A stretch of DNA of 16,102 bases from CAYLMG01 sp964568365. Lineage in GTDB: Bacteria > Planctomycetota > Phycisphaerae > Sedimentisphaerales > Anaerobacaceae. The notes under the pieces are model-generated. The model was not told the origin of the DNA. It was given only the letters and a program-made list of their open reading frames with translations, and searched no databases. The stretch is taken from contig CAZMQF010000048.1 in assembly GCA_964568365.1 (NCBI GenBank), forward strand, positions 1 through 16,102, given 5' to 3'. Positions 1 to 7,330 of this stretch are shown here, piece after piece. Numbering within the stretch: the stretch's first letter is position 1; each line of letters starts with the position of its first letter. The position numbers were made by a program, and so were the translations under genes.

Positions 1-268
1 TGGCTCTTTCAACACTGAAATGTAAGTCTGCTATTAAAGGAATTTTTACTCTTTGCACAATCTTCGCGAATGCTGCAGTATCGGCACGTCTTGGAACTGC
101 GAGACGAACAAGCCTGCCGCCAGCTTTTGCAAGAGCTTTTATTTGATTTACGCATTGTTCTATATCAGTTGTCGCAACCTTTGTCATTGACTGAATAACA
201 ATCGGCTGTGACGAACCAATCTTTACACCCCCCACGCTGACTGTTTTTGTCTTTCTTCTTTTTATCAT
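1..268 (-). CDS. ispG: 4-hydroxy-3-methylbut-2-enyl diphosphate synthase (flavodoxin/ferredoxin), N-terminal part
   Basis: This is the first 89 codons of IspG, the iron-sulfur enzyme that makes HMBPP from methylerythritol cyclodiphosphate in the MEP isoprenoid pathway. Reading from the ATG at 268, the protein starts MIKRRKTKTVSVGGVKIG and continues with the family signatures PIVIQSMTK, a TTD segment, a VRLAVP-like strand and IPLIADLHF. These match the start of the TIM-barrel domain in known IspG proteins. The rest, including the C-terminal Fe-S cysteines, lies beyond position 1. The ATG sits at the end of an A7 run. The upstream NAD synthetase frame overlaps this gene out of frame by 104 nt, so the two are probably cotranscribed. 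The identification rests on remembered family motifs and is strong despite the truncation. Confidence 0.9.
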   Translation of the reverse strand, partial: MIKRRKTKTVSVGGVKIGSSQPIVIQSMTKVATTDIEQCVNQIKALAKAGGRLVRLAVPRRADTAAFAKIVQRVKIPLIADLHFSVERA

Positions 269-1208
269 TTTTTTCTTTTACTTCGACTGTCTTCGTATTT
301 TCGGGCTTCCTCTTCCACTCGGAAAGGTTATTCAAAGCTCGCACAAGCCTTAACTCTCTTTTCCGAATGCCTCTTGATGTGATTTCTTTATCTGAGATAC
401 CGTTTTCAATAAAGTGCAGTATGACATCAAGAGTTCTGTATTTTATGCCTATTGCATCTTCATCTGTCAAGCCTTTTGCCATATCAGGTGACGGTATTTG
501 CAATTGTATTTGCCTCGGCAGTCCAAGATATCTTGCGAGCTCAAAAACCTGCGTTTTATACAAGCCTATAATCGGCGAATAGGGCAAATCGTCTATCCCG
601 CCTTTGACGAACCAGCCGGTCAGAAATTCAGAGCGGTTCGCCGCACCTAAAATCAGGCAGTTCTCCTGCTTCGATTTTTCCTCCAGAAACTGACGCCTGT
701 ATATATGGCGGACATTAAACGCATTTTCAATCCGGCTGACAGTTCGGTTATATAAAAATCTTTTGATTCTGCTGCCGGTGAAGCTGCCGCGGGATAGAGT
801 AAACAAGAATGCATCTCCGCGTCGAAGCAACCGGTTCAGCCTCGAATTTAAAGAAGCTGAAAAGCCCAATGCCCTCATAATTAGTGGAGAATAAATTTTC
901 TTTTTTTGCATCGCAGGCGTTATGTCTTCATACCTCAACTCGATACCGAGCCATTCGGATATGAGTTTCGCTTTGGCCTTTGAATCTTTTGAGCTGTCCC
1001 GGTCGTAAAGATGATATGCATAGACCTTATCAGCACCGACCGCCCTGACCGCCAGAGCTGCAAGTACTGCTGAATCGATACCACCACTAAGACCGATTAA
1101 AATACAGTTGGTACCCTTGCTCTTAAAAAGCTCTCGTATATATCGTTCGATTTTTGCGCATTCAGTCTTTGCGTCAATCGCCAGAACCTTCTCGAATACC
1201 GGCATCAT
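165..1208 (-). CDS. nadE: NAD synthetase, ammonia-dependent type (NadE family)
   Basis: The likely reaction is ATP-dependent amidation of nicotinic acid adenine dinucleotide to NAD in the cytoplasm. The N-type ATP-pyrophosphatase P-loop SGGIDS is at residues 41-46. The C-terminal half carries family landmarks: AANRSEFLTGWF (189-200), PIIGLYKTQVFELARYLG (212-229) and SPDMAKGLTDEDAIG (240-254). There is no nitrilase domain, so ammonia rather than glutamine would be the donor. Between roughly residues 105 and 170 lies a basic, Arg-rich segment that I do not recognise from typical NadE, so a related ATP-pyrophosphatase specificity is possible. The first of two tandem ATGs is preferred because AAGGA lies 9 nt upstream. 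The family-like sequence ends near residue 303. The last 34 residues read through the start of ispG in another frame and are probably not an evolved domain (see findings). Confidence 0.8.
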   Translation of the reverse strand: MMPVFEKVLAIDAKTECAKIERYIRELFKSKGTNCILIGLSGGIDSAVLAALAVRAVGADKVYAYHLYDRDSSKDSKAKAKLISEWLGIELRYEDITPAMQKKKIYSPLIMRALGFSASLNSRLNRLLRRGDAFLFTLSRGSFTGSRIKRFLYNRTVSRIENAFNVRHIYRRQFLEEKSKQENCLILGAANRSEFLTGWFVKGGIDDLPYSPIIGLYKTQVFELARYLGLPRQIQLQIPSPDMAKGLTDEDAIGIKYRTLDVILHFIENGISDKEITSRGIRKRELRLVRALNNLSEWKRKPENTKTVEVKEKNDKKKKDKNSQRGGCKDWFVTADCYSVNDKGCDN

Positions 1209-1288
1209 ATAGCTGTTTCCTTAAAATTTGTTGTAAATTCATTTTTTAATCGGACAGCTTGCCTTTTTTCATTATATAAAATTGCTCC

Positions 1289-1317
1289 TTGTCATATTTC
1301 TTCGGGAAAATTAGAAT
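1289..1317 (+). promoter_or_regulatory. Sigma-70 type promoter candidate for the alpha/beta hydrolase
   Basis: TTGTCA (1289-1294) and TAGAAT (1312-1317) are separated by exactly 17 nt, close to the TTGACA/TATAAT consensus. Transcription would begin near 1324, about 75 nt before the preferred start of the hydrolase. On the other strand a TATAAT lies at 1276-1271 and could be the -10 of the divergent NAD synthetase gene, but it has no convincing -35. The 1209-1400 intergenic stretch holds nothing else that I recognise. Confidence 0.5.
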
Positions 1318-1400
1318 ACGACATTACTTATACGAGCTTGTTATCTCTGAGGTTTGATTTCAACAATAAAATGCAGCCTCAAAGCAAAGGGTGTGGATTT

Positions 1401-2249
1401 ATGCTTGTTTTTATTCAAATTATTGTGGTCCTCGTAGTTGCATATTCTGTTTTGGGCTGGTCGCTCTATTTTATGCAGCCCACCTTTTTGTATAAACCTG
1501 TCAGGCAGGTCCTTTATACACCCGAAGAGCTGGATTTGGATTACAAGGAGGTCACATTTATTACCTCTGACGGATTGAGGCTTTCTGCCTGGTATATTCC
1601 TGCACAGAACGCGAAAACGACAGTGCTGTTCTGTCACGGTAATGGCGGTAATATTATGCACCGGCTCGATACAATAAATATCTTATATGAGCTGGGCGTT
1701 AATTGTTTCATCTTTGATTATCGAGGCTATGGGCAAAGTCAGGGGACACTCACGGAACAGGGAACATATCTTGATGCACAGGCTGCATATCACTGGCTCA
1801 CTAATGATAGAAAAATATCCCCTGATGACATCATCATCTTCGGCAGGTCCCTGGGAGCAGCTATCGCCGCAAACCTCGCAGCCGCTGTCAGGCCTAAAGC
1901 CCTTGTCGTTGAAAGTGCCTTTACCTCGTATGTCGATATCGGGAAAAAATTCTATCCATATATGCCTGTAAAATGGTTCGCAAGGTACGGTTACCAGACA
2001 ATCGATTATATAAAAAACGTTAACTGTCCCGTTATGGTAGTTCACAGCAGCACCGATGACATCGTGCCTTTCGAGTTCGGCCAGGAATTATTCAGGGCTG
2101 CCAATGAGCCAAAAAAATTCGTCGAAATTTACGGCGGACATAATGACGGTTTCTTGGTCTCGAGTGAAATTTACAAAAAAGCCTGGAGAGACTGGTTAAA
2201 AATGCTCAGAGAATCCGAGTCAGTCTCTGAGCAGCATTTTGCATCCTGA
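1401..2249 (+). CDS. Membrane-anchored alpha/beta hydrolase (BEM46/YfhR-like)
   Basis: A serine hydrolase of the BEM46/YfhR type; the substrate is unknown. Numbered from the longest frame (TTG at 1338), the oxyanion segment HGNGGN begins at H100. The nucleophile elbow GRSLG has S161, the acid is D240 or D241 in STDDIVPFEFG, and the catalytic histidine is H268 in GGHNDG, so the triad is complete. A hydrophobic segment lies near the N terminus (residues 22-45), which suggests an inner-membrane anchor with the catalytic domain outside the cytoplasm. Three starts are possible: TTG 1338, ATG 1371 and ATG 1401. I prefer 1401 because AAGGG lies about 9 nt upstream and the anchor then begins at once. 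The gene stands alone and converges with lexA. Enzyme class is confident, the exact start is not. Confidence 0.87.
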   Translation: MLVFIQIIVVLVVAYSVLGWSLYFMQPTFLYKPVRQVLYTPEELDLDYKEVTFITSDGLRLSAWYIPAQNAKTTVLFCHGNGGNIMHRLDTINILYELGVNCFIFDYRGYGQSQGTLTEQGTYLDAQAAYHWLTNDRKISPDDIIIFGRSLGAAIAANLAAAVRPKALVVESAFTSYVDIGKKFYPYMPVKWFARYGYQTIDYIKNVNCPVMVVHSSTDDIVPFEFGQELFRAANEPKKFVEIYGGHNDGFLVSSEIYKKAWRDWLKMLRESESVSEQHFAS

Positions 2250-2288
2250 GCAGCTCTTTCGTTACTCTCTATTGCATTTTCAAAAAAA

Positions 2289-2945
2289 TCACAATTTTCT
2301 TATCAGCCCTATTACCACGGCTTCAATCCGGCAGTTCTCCGAATAGATTGGCTGATACTCGTCGTTGGATGGTTGTAGTCTGGCTTTGTTTTTTTCCTTG
2401 AAAAATCTTTTGACCGTTGCGTTTTCTCCGTTAACTATTGCCACCACGAGCTGTCCATCGTCGGCAACGCTGCTCTTTCGGCAAATCACATAGTCACTGT
2501 CGCATATCCCGTCGCCTGTCATACTATCGCCCTGAACTTCAAGGGCAAATATTTCCTCTGGGCTTCCAAAACAGCTCTCAAGCGACAAACTCTCTTTATT
2601 TTCAATTGCTTCAATCGGGAATCCTGCAGCGACCCTGCCCGCAAGAGCGATACCCTCCGATTTTTGGATTGAAAGATTTGACCGTTCTGGTGCTAAAAGA
2701 GCCGGCAGCTTATGCGCTTTTGAGCTCAGCTCCAAAGAGCGAGCCCTGCCTGTGCCATTTGAAAGATACCCTTTTTTTCGAAGCTCTTCGATGTGTTCGA
2801 ACGTTGTGCTTCGGCTTATGCCCAGCTCGCTCGCCAGCTCCCGAATCGTCGGTAAATAAAAATTGTTGTCCTGAAACTTTTTTATCAGACAAAGAAGCTG
2901 CATTTGTCGCGGAGTGAGCTTGTTTTTTAACTGTAGCTTTTGCAA
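2289..2945 (-). CDS. lexA: LexA-family SOS repressor
   Basis: A 218-residue repressor with a self-cleaving peptidase domain. The N-terminal winged helix-turn-helix begins LTPRQMQLLCLI and has the recognition region around ELGISRSTTFEHIEELRKKGYL (residues 40-61). The C-terminal S24 domain has the Ala-Gly cleavage pair A107-G108 in VAAGFP, the nucleophile S141 in VQGDSM, and the general base K179 in ATVKRF. All elements needed for RecA-stimulated autocleavage are present. Translation probably starts at the TTG at 2945, because AAAGGA lies six nt before it and the next ATG (2903) would cut into the first helix. An upstream frame overlaps the first 236 nt. A palindrome at 3241-3258 could be its own operator. 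The LexA assignment is firm; DNA target specificity cannot be read. Confidence 0.93.
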   Translation of the reverse strand: MQKLQLKNKLTPRQMQLLCLIKKFQDNNFYLPTIRELASELGISRSTTFEHIEELRKKGYLSNGTGRARSLELSSKAHKLPALLAPERSNLSIQKSEGIALAGRVAAGFPIEAIENKESLSLESCFGSPEEIFALEVQGDSMTGDGICDSDYVICRKSSVADDGQLVVAIVNGENATVKRFFKEKNKARLQPSNDEYQPIYSENCRIEAVVIGLIRKL

Positions 2946-3198
2946 TTATTGTCCTTTCATCCTGCACTTTTTGCAAAATGGTCGCCTCTGTACCGGAAAA
3001 AGTTACCTGTACATCCGGCTGACTTTGAATCATACCCGAAATGATTCGGCTCAAACGTTCTATGATTTTTGTGAGTTTATTTTCGTAAGATTCCGGATAG
3101 CTCTCACCGCTGCCCTTTGGCCAGTAACTGATAAAATCACCGCCCGGGCCGAACCTGCATAAAGGAATATCACCAAAATTCTCATCGTACTGTCTCAT
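2710..3198 (-). CDS. Small hypothetical protein upstream of lexA, overlapping it out of frame
   Basis: A 162-codon frame of unknown function. The ATG at 3198 follows AAAGG at a spacing of about 7 nt. The first 85 residues look like a plausible folded protein, with an acidic and aromatic start (MRQYDENFGDIPLCRFGPGG), then a possible amphipathic helix around ENKLTKIIERLSRIISGM. No motif is recognisable. From about residue 85 the frame runs through lexA in a different register and becomes Lys/Ser/Arg-rich, as expected for a shadow of another gene. Both alternative frames stop just before the lexA start (one at a TAA in the ACAATAA directly before it), so a one-base shift would yield a short protein ending at lexA. 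I trust that something is encoded in 3198-2945; I do not trust the tail. Confidence 0.4.
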   Translation of the reverse strand: MRQYDENFGDIPLCRFGPGGDFISYWPKGSGESYPESYENKLTKIIERLSRIISGMIQSQPDVQVTFSGTEATILQKVQDERTIIAKATVKKQAHSATNAASLSDKKVSGQQFLFTDDSGAGERAGHKPKHNVRTHRRASKKRVSFKWHRQGSLFGAELKSA

Positions 3199-3240
3199 CG
3201 AAAAACCTTTCGACCGAATTTGAAATTACCAATCCTTTCT

Positions 3241-3258
3241 GCAGATACTTGTATCGGC
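3241..3258. promoter_or_regulatory. Palindromic operator candidate upstream of the lexA unit
   Basis: The core GATACTTGTATC (3244-3255) is a perfect five-base inverted repeat around two central bases. It extends to an 18-bp palindrome with one mismatched pair if GC..GC at the ends is included. It lies 43-60 bp before the first ATG of the lexA unit, where an autoregulatory LexA site would be expected. It does not match the E. coli or Gram-positive LexA boxes, so the binding protein is inferred from position only. Confidence 0.4.
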
Positions 3259-3292
3259 AAAACTCACCGAAAAACCCAAACAGAAACCGAAC

Positions 3293-3331
3293 AAAAATTG
3301 CGGGCTCGAAAAAATATTTCCGAGCCCGCAA
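3293..3331 (-). terminator. Intrinsic terminator of the sigma/anti-sigma operon
   Basis: A perfect 11-bp stem (TTGCGGGCTCG, 3298-3308, pairing with CGAGCCCGCAA, 3321-3331) encloses a 12-nt AT-rich loop. On the minus strand it is followed directly by five Ts (3297-3293). It lies 88 nt after the stop of the last operon gene and before the lexA unit, so it separates the two transcripts. On the plus strand no T-tract follows. Confidence 0.88.
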
Positions 3332-3418
3332 TAACCCTCTGGAAACCAACATTAATATAGGACTCTGAAGCTGTAACGCTTTTCAAATCCTTACAAACTT
3401 ACTCTTTCACCGATACAC

Positions 3419-4762
3419 TCACTGTTTCCAGTCCTCTTCTCTTGAGCCGTGATAGGTTCTTACGGTATATTCGAATCTCTTTTTTGTCTCCGCCTTGAGC
3501 TCTATAGTGAACTTGACCGTATCCAAATCTTCCTTTTCAAACCTGTCAAAATCACCTTTTTTCGAAATATCCCAGTATTGTGTCGGAAAATTTCGCTTAA
3601 TCTCAATCTTGGCCGGTATGTCCCGCGTGTTTCGTACTTCGATAGTATATGTGCGAACCTCATCCCAGCCGGAAATATTCCTGCCGGGACTTTCAAACTC
3701 ATAATTTTCCGTTTTGAAATCCATCAGTTTCGGCTCAACCACAACATCTGCAACAGGCCCAAGATTCAGCTCAACCTCTTCATCAACAGGTATATACTTA
3801 AAAGCAGATTGCCCCGTATATGAAAGATGGCCGGCCTCATCAATGCTGCGGTAAACTTTCAGCATTCCACCTGGTATCGGAGTGTCACCTAACTTGTGTT
3901 TTTCATCGTTTGCGAAACTTAAAAACCGCACAACAGAATCGCCGTAACGTTCCTGCTCATACTTGTAAAGATTAACCACCGGCACCTCGTCAACGTCGAA
4001 GCTAATCAACCTTTTTGACCAGCCGGTCTCAATGGTCTCGGTTCCCTCAATCGTATAAAGAAAATACTCGCTCAATCCTTCTTTTCTGATTTCCTTTAAT
4101 TCGTCCTTTGCATATATGCCTGCCGCCCGGTCGGCTGCCTTAAGTACCCTACTGGCTGCTTCAATTTGGGGTGCCGGCACGCCTAATGTTATTGGCCCTT
4201 CCGGCCGGCCGTAAGGCCACTGCCGCCTGGCAAGCTCTGCAATCTGGTCGAGTATATGTACTTTACCCACTATCAATCGTGTCTGTGCGTTCTCATAATC
4301 CTCGCCGCTGTTATTTGTCACCCGCACGTAGCCCTGCAGCCGCATCGTCTTTTCGTCTTCTGTTAATGTCCCCATATAGAACGCCCGCCAGCTCAGTCCC
4401 GAAGTTAGATATGTAATCTCAACAGGCACCCTGCCGTTGATACCACTTTTAATATTCCACAATCCCAGATTCCGGACTCTCGGCGGATACGTTAAATCAG
4501 CAATATCGATTCTGTCGGCATTGGCTTTCGGCAGCATCTCCAGGCTCGTAGGGTCAATAAGCGTATTAGCCCAGGAAAACTGCAGCTTGTTTGCACCTTC
4601 TTTAACGGTCAAAGCCCTGCTCTCTCGCACTAATGTCATGTCTGCAGAGTTATAAATCGTAAGCTGAACCGTATCCCGGCTGGGCAGTGTCACCAAATCA
4701 ACCTTGCCATAAGCAGTACAGCCTACTACAGCGATTATTAATAAAATGAATATGCGTTTCAT
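3419..4762 (-). CDS. DUF4139-type lipoprotein, paralogue of the anti-sigma ectodomain
   Basis: A 447-residue exported protein, function unknown. The N terminus is a signal peptide with a possible lipobox (VVGC, C15), so it may be lipid-anchored; cleavage after TAYG is the alternative. Residues 21-80 resemble the N-terminal strand-rich region of MuiA/DUF4139 proteins (TIYNSADMTLVRESRALTV, then LIDPTSLEM). Residues 115-165 hold the hallmark EITYLTSGLSWRAFYMG and NNSGEDYENAQTRLIVG. From residue 20 on it aligns without gaps, at a constant offset of 160, to the ectodomain of the anti-sigma factor at 8620-10440. Most blocks are nearly identical, except residues 188-227. AGGAG precedes the ATG. It is the last gene of the operon and is followed by the terminator. 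I infer a partner or competitor of the anti-sigma sensor; the family itself has no settled function. Confidence 0.85.
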   Translation of the reverse strand: MKRIFILLIIAVVGCTAYGKVDLVTLPSRDTVQLTIYNSADMTLVRESRALTVKEGANKLQFSWANTLIDPTSLEMLPKANADRIDIADLTYPPRVRNLGLWNIKSGINGRVPVEITYLTSGLSWRAFYMGTLTEDEKTMRLQGYVRVTNNSGEDYENAQTRLIVGKVHILDQIAELARRQWPYGRPEGPITLGVPAPQIEAASRVLKAADRAAGIYAKDELKEIRKEGLSEYFLYTIEGTETIETGWSKRLISFDVDEVPVVNLYKYEQERYGDSVVRFLSFANDEKHKLGDTPIPGGMLKVYRSIDEAGHLSYTGQSAFKYIPVDEEVELNLGPVADVVVEPKLMDFKTENYEFESPGRNISGWDEVRTYTIEVRNTRDIPAKIEIKRNFPTQYWDISKKGDFDRFEKEDLDTVKFTIELKAETKKRFEYTVRTYHGSREEDWKQ

Positions 4763-4797
4763 TTTTATCTCTCCTAAAATTTTATTCTTTCGCTCTC

Positions 4798-5976
4798 TTA
4801 TCTGCCGTAAAACTGTACATCCGGAATCTGCACGCCGGGCCTGATGTTCCTGCGATGATACTGCATCACGAGCTCTGCCGGCCCGTCTTTGCCTCTTGCA
4901 GGCAGCTTTATCTCGAACTCAAGCGTGTTGGCGTCCTTTTTCACATAATCCATATTGCATTTTTCCATATCCCACTGACCTGGTATATGCTCTATCACAG
5001 TCAGAACAGCCGGGCTGTCCTTGAAGTTTTCAATCTTCGCGACAATTTCCTCGTCTGTATCGTAGAGTATAATATTGTTGCTGTTGTTCCTTTTGATATT
5101 TATCCGCTGGTCTTTCATCTTTTGCTGAGTTACCACAATATCCCTGCTGTCACCGATATAAAGCTCGGTCTTTTCACCTACGGGCACTAAACCTGTAACA
5201 TCTTCGCCCAGAAAGATTGTGCTTTCGTGGCCGTCATCCTGGAAGATTCTGGCCTTGCCGCCCCATAGTGCAAACGCACCCAGCCCGCTGTTTTTATCGT
5301 TTAATATCCGGTAGCTTACAGGAATGCCGACGTTCTGGTTCTCGAGCTGCTCCGGGTCCCAGGCCAGTTTTGCGGCATCGAATGTCCATACCTTTGTAAC
5401 AGGAATCCTTGCCGCCTCGAAAAACAGCATCTGTTTCGTTTCCTCGTGCTGTATCCCTCTCTCGAATGCCTCACCGTAATCGAGCAGAACTCTGGCCATA
5501 TCGAAATCCTCACCTGAAAAATTTCGCAGCACTAAAAAGCTTTTCAAATCGATACCGGTTTCAGCCTTGTCTGCAATCGCCTTGTAGGTTATCAGCCTGT
5601 CTATATTCATTAATAGATAGCTGATACGAACTCGCTCGGCATAGTCACTGTCGCTGCTTATCTCCCACACGAGCGCAGCTTCGTTCGGCGGATAACTCAC
5701 ATTCAAAAGTTTGACCTTATCAGGATGGTCAAGCACGGCAAGTCGAATGGAATCGGCGTCGATGCTCACCGCCTTCCAGGAAAAATCCACTTTGTTTATT
5801 CCTTTCTGCAGCGTCAGTACTCTTTCCTCTTCTATCAGCGTAGCCTGCGGATTGTCTAAGCGAATCACCGTCGCCGCCCGCTCAGGAAGCGCCACTAATT
5901 TAATCCTCGCCTGCACGACGACGCCGAGCACCAGGCAAATAAGTATCACTGTTAATATTTTCTTTTTACCTCTCAT
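4798..5976 (-). CDS. Divergent secreted DUF4139-like protein
   Basis: A 392-residue exported protein of unknown function. Residues 1-23 form a signal peptide ending VVVQA; there is no lipobox. The layout follows the two neighbouring DUF4139 proteins. It has the start IKLVALPERAATVIRLDNPQATLIEEERVL, a DADSIRL segment matching DPTSL of the paralogues, and FLVLRNFSGEDFDMARVLLDYG (147-168), which matches the NNSGEDYENAQTRLIVG hallmark. The C-terminal half has the same order of strand-rich segments, including a late LTVIEHIPGQWDM that parallels IEIKRNFPTQYWDI. Identity is otherwise low, so this copy diverged long ago. AAGGAG lies 9 nt before the ATG. It sits 35 nt from both neighbours and is surely cotranscribed. 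Membership in DUF4139 is inferred from these parallels. Confidence 0.78.
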   Translation of the reverse strand: MRGKKKILTVILICLVLGVVVQARIKLVALPERAATVIRLDNPQATLIEEERVLTLQKGINKVDFSWKAVSIDADSIRLAVLDHPDKVKLLNVSYPPNEAALVWEISSDSDYAERVRISYLLMNIDRLITYKAIADKAETGIDLKSFLVLRNFSGEDFDMARVLLDYGEAFERGIQHEETKQMLFFEAARIPVTKVWTFDAAKLAWDPEQLENQNVGIPVSYRILNDKNSGLGAFALWGGKARIFQDDGHESTIFLGEDVTGLVPVGEKTELYIGDSRDIVVTQQKMKDQRINIKRNNSNNIILYDTDEEIVAKIENFKDSPAVLTVIEHIPGQWDMEKCNMDYVKKDANTLEFEIKLPARGKDGPAELVMQYHRRNIRPGVQIPDVQFYGR

Positions 5977-6011
5977 AATCTATTCTCCTTACAATTATTA
6001 TTGTTTCTTAC

Positions 6012-7316
6012 TTATTTATCGCTGTATTTCAATGCGTCAGCGCCTTTAAGCTGGTCCACTTTAACTCTGATTAACCAATCACCCTCGCTGAAGCTGTTAA
6101 ATTCACCGCCGGGCAAACCCGTGAATGAACTGCCGCTGCCTTCGGCATCGTAGCCGACAAAGACACCTTTTGTCCCCGTAGGATTAAATCCGACACAAAT
6201 AATAAATTCCGATGGAACATTGGTAGGTTCTACCGGCATATTTACCCACTTAGGCGCTTCTCTCCTGAATTTTGCATACGGCTGGGGGAAATCCGCTATT
6301 ACTTTGAAATCCTTATCGCACAGCCATATATGAAAGTCTTCCTTGGGCGGCTGAGGATAACCATAACGGGAGCCGTAAATTTGTACCGATGTCAGATACC
6401 AGTCGCTTCCAAGAATATTAAATTTGACCGCGTGACCGCTGCCCGCTATCGATTTTTTACTCGCCTGTTTGCCGTCATCGAAGAATAAATCCATAGGCTC
6501 CTGTGCCAGCTCACTGCGTTTGACTGTTTTGGCTGCGAATTCGCTTTCAGGCCTCTTGAAAACCAGAACCGGCTCAGCACTGTTCCACCAGGCGTTCAGA
6601 CGCTCATCTTCTTTTGTTTCCAATAGTGCCTTTCGCAGTGCAGCTCCCGGGTCTGCCGGGTCGATTTCTGCTTTCGACCAGGCCTTGAAAACTTCCACAA
6701 TGCCTTTGTCGCCCACTATTTCGGCAAGCTCCTTCCATAATCCTGCTCCTTTGACTATCCCGGCCGCGTTCGCATCAGCAAGCTGATTATTAAGCCTCGC
6801 CGTCCCGTCAGCCAAGTAATGATACCTGTCGGGCCAGAGCTCGCCTTTATGTTTTTCATAGACACTATCAACTATCCTCGAACCGATATAGTGTGCCCAG
6901 CCCTCCGCTGCAAGAGAACTCATCCAGCTATGGTCTTTGATAATACGGTACATCGCTAGATGGCCTGTCTCGTGACAAATCCCGTAGATGTGAAATATCC
7001 CGCTCTCCTGCGGCTTTTTCAAATCGCTTTCTCTGCGGATACTCAGGTACATCCTGTCCTGCCCATCGTTGAATAATCTGACTCTTTGTTTTGGGTCGCA
7101 ATTGATCTGGAATTTTATCGTCTGCGGCATATCGAATCCGAATTGCTCGACCGCCACTGCTCTGGCAGCTTCGGCAGTTTTACCTATTGCTTCGGCGTAT
7201 ATCTGCTCAATACCCTCGTACGTCACAACGGCATTATCCAGCCGATAAACCTGCTCGTCTGCGAGCACAAAGCTATAGAAAGATAACAGCATCACAATTA
7301 CAGATAATCTTTTCAT
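6012..7316 (-). CDS. Secreted HExxH metallopeptidase-like protein with C-terminal beta-rich domain
   Basis: A 434-residue exported protein with signal peptide 1-19 (cleavage likely after VLA, before D20). Residues 115-119 read HETGH, the zinc-binding HExxH motif. AAEGWAHYIG follows, placing E138 nineteen residues after the second histidine, as expected for the third ligand of a gluzincin peptidase. The region before it (IKFQINCDPKQRVRLFN) is compatible with a peptidase upper lobe. Residues about 280-425 form a separate Gly/Trp/aromatic-rich beta region (GSDWYLTSVQIYGSRYGYP, SEFIICVGFNPTGTKGVFVGYD, EGDWLIRVKV), perhaps a jelly-roll or carbohydrate-binding fold. The ATG is preceded by AAGGAAGG. 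The gene begins 14 nt after the serpin stop. Substrate unknown; zinc and peptidase activity are inferred from the motif, and I cannot name a MEROPS family. Confidence 0.75.
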   Translation of the reverse strand: MKRLSVIVMLLSFYSFVLADEQVYRLDNAVVTYEGIEQIYAEAIGKTAEAARAVAVEQFGFDMPQTIKFQINCDPKQRVRLFNDGQDRMYLSIRRESDLKKPQESGIFHIYGICHETGHLAMYRIIKDHSWMSSLAAEGWAHYIGSRIVDSVYEKHKGELWPDRYHYLADGTARLNNQLADANAAGIVKGAGLWKELAEIVGDKGIVEVFKAWSKAEIDPADPGAALRKALLETKEDERLNAWWNSAEPVLVFKRPESEFAAKTVKRSELAQEPMDLFFDDGKQASKKSIAGSGHAVKFNILGSDWYLTSVQIYGSRYGYPQPPKEDFHIWLCDKDFKVIADFPQPYAKFRREAPKWVNMPVEPTNVPSEFIICVGFNPTGTKGVFVGYDAEGSGSSFTGLPGGEFNSFSEGDWLIRVKVDQLKGADALKYSDK

Positions 7317-7330
7317 TGGAAAACCTTCCT

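Noticed and set aside
2227..2254. Direct repeat CTGAGCAGC at 2227 and 2246
   Set aside because: Nine bases at one site, with no mobile gene or further copies; chance or local slippage is enough.
3449..3823. Long open frames on the plus strand across the DUF4139, serpin and anti-sigma genes (also 8623-9021 and others)
   Set aside because: They lie antisense to well-supported genes, have no ribosome sites or motifs, and recur at matching places in the paralogous genes as expected from shared coding sequence.
3419..4762. Naming the DUF4139 proteins as mucoidy inhibitor MuiA
   Set aside because: Only the DUF4139-type pattern is shared; the signal, the fusion partner and the context differ, so a gene name and function would be unfounded.
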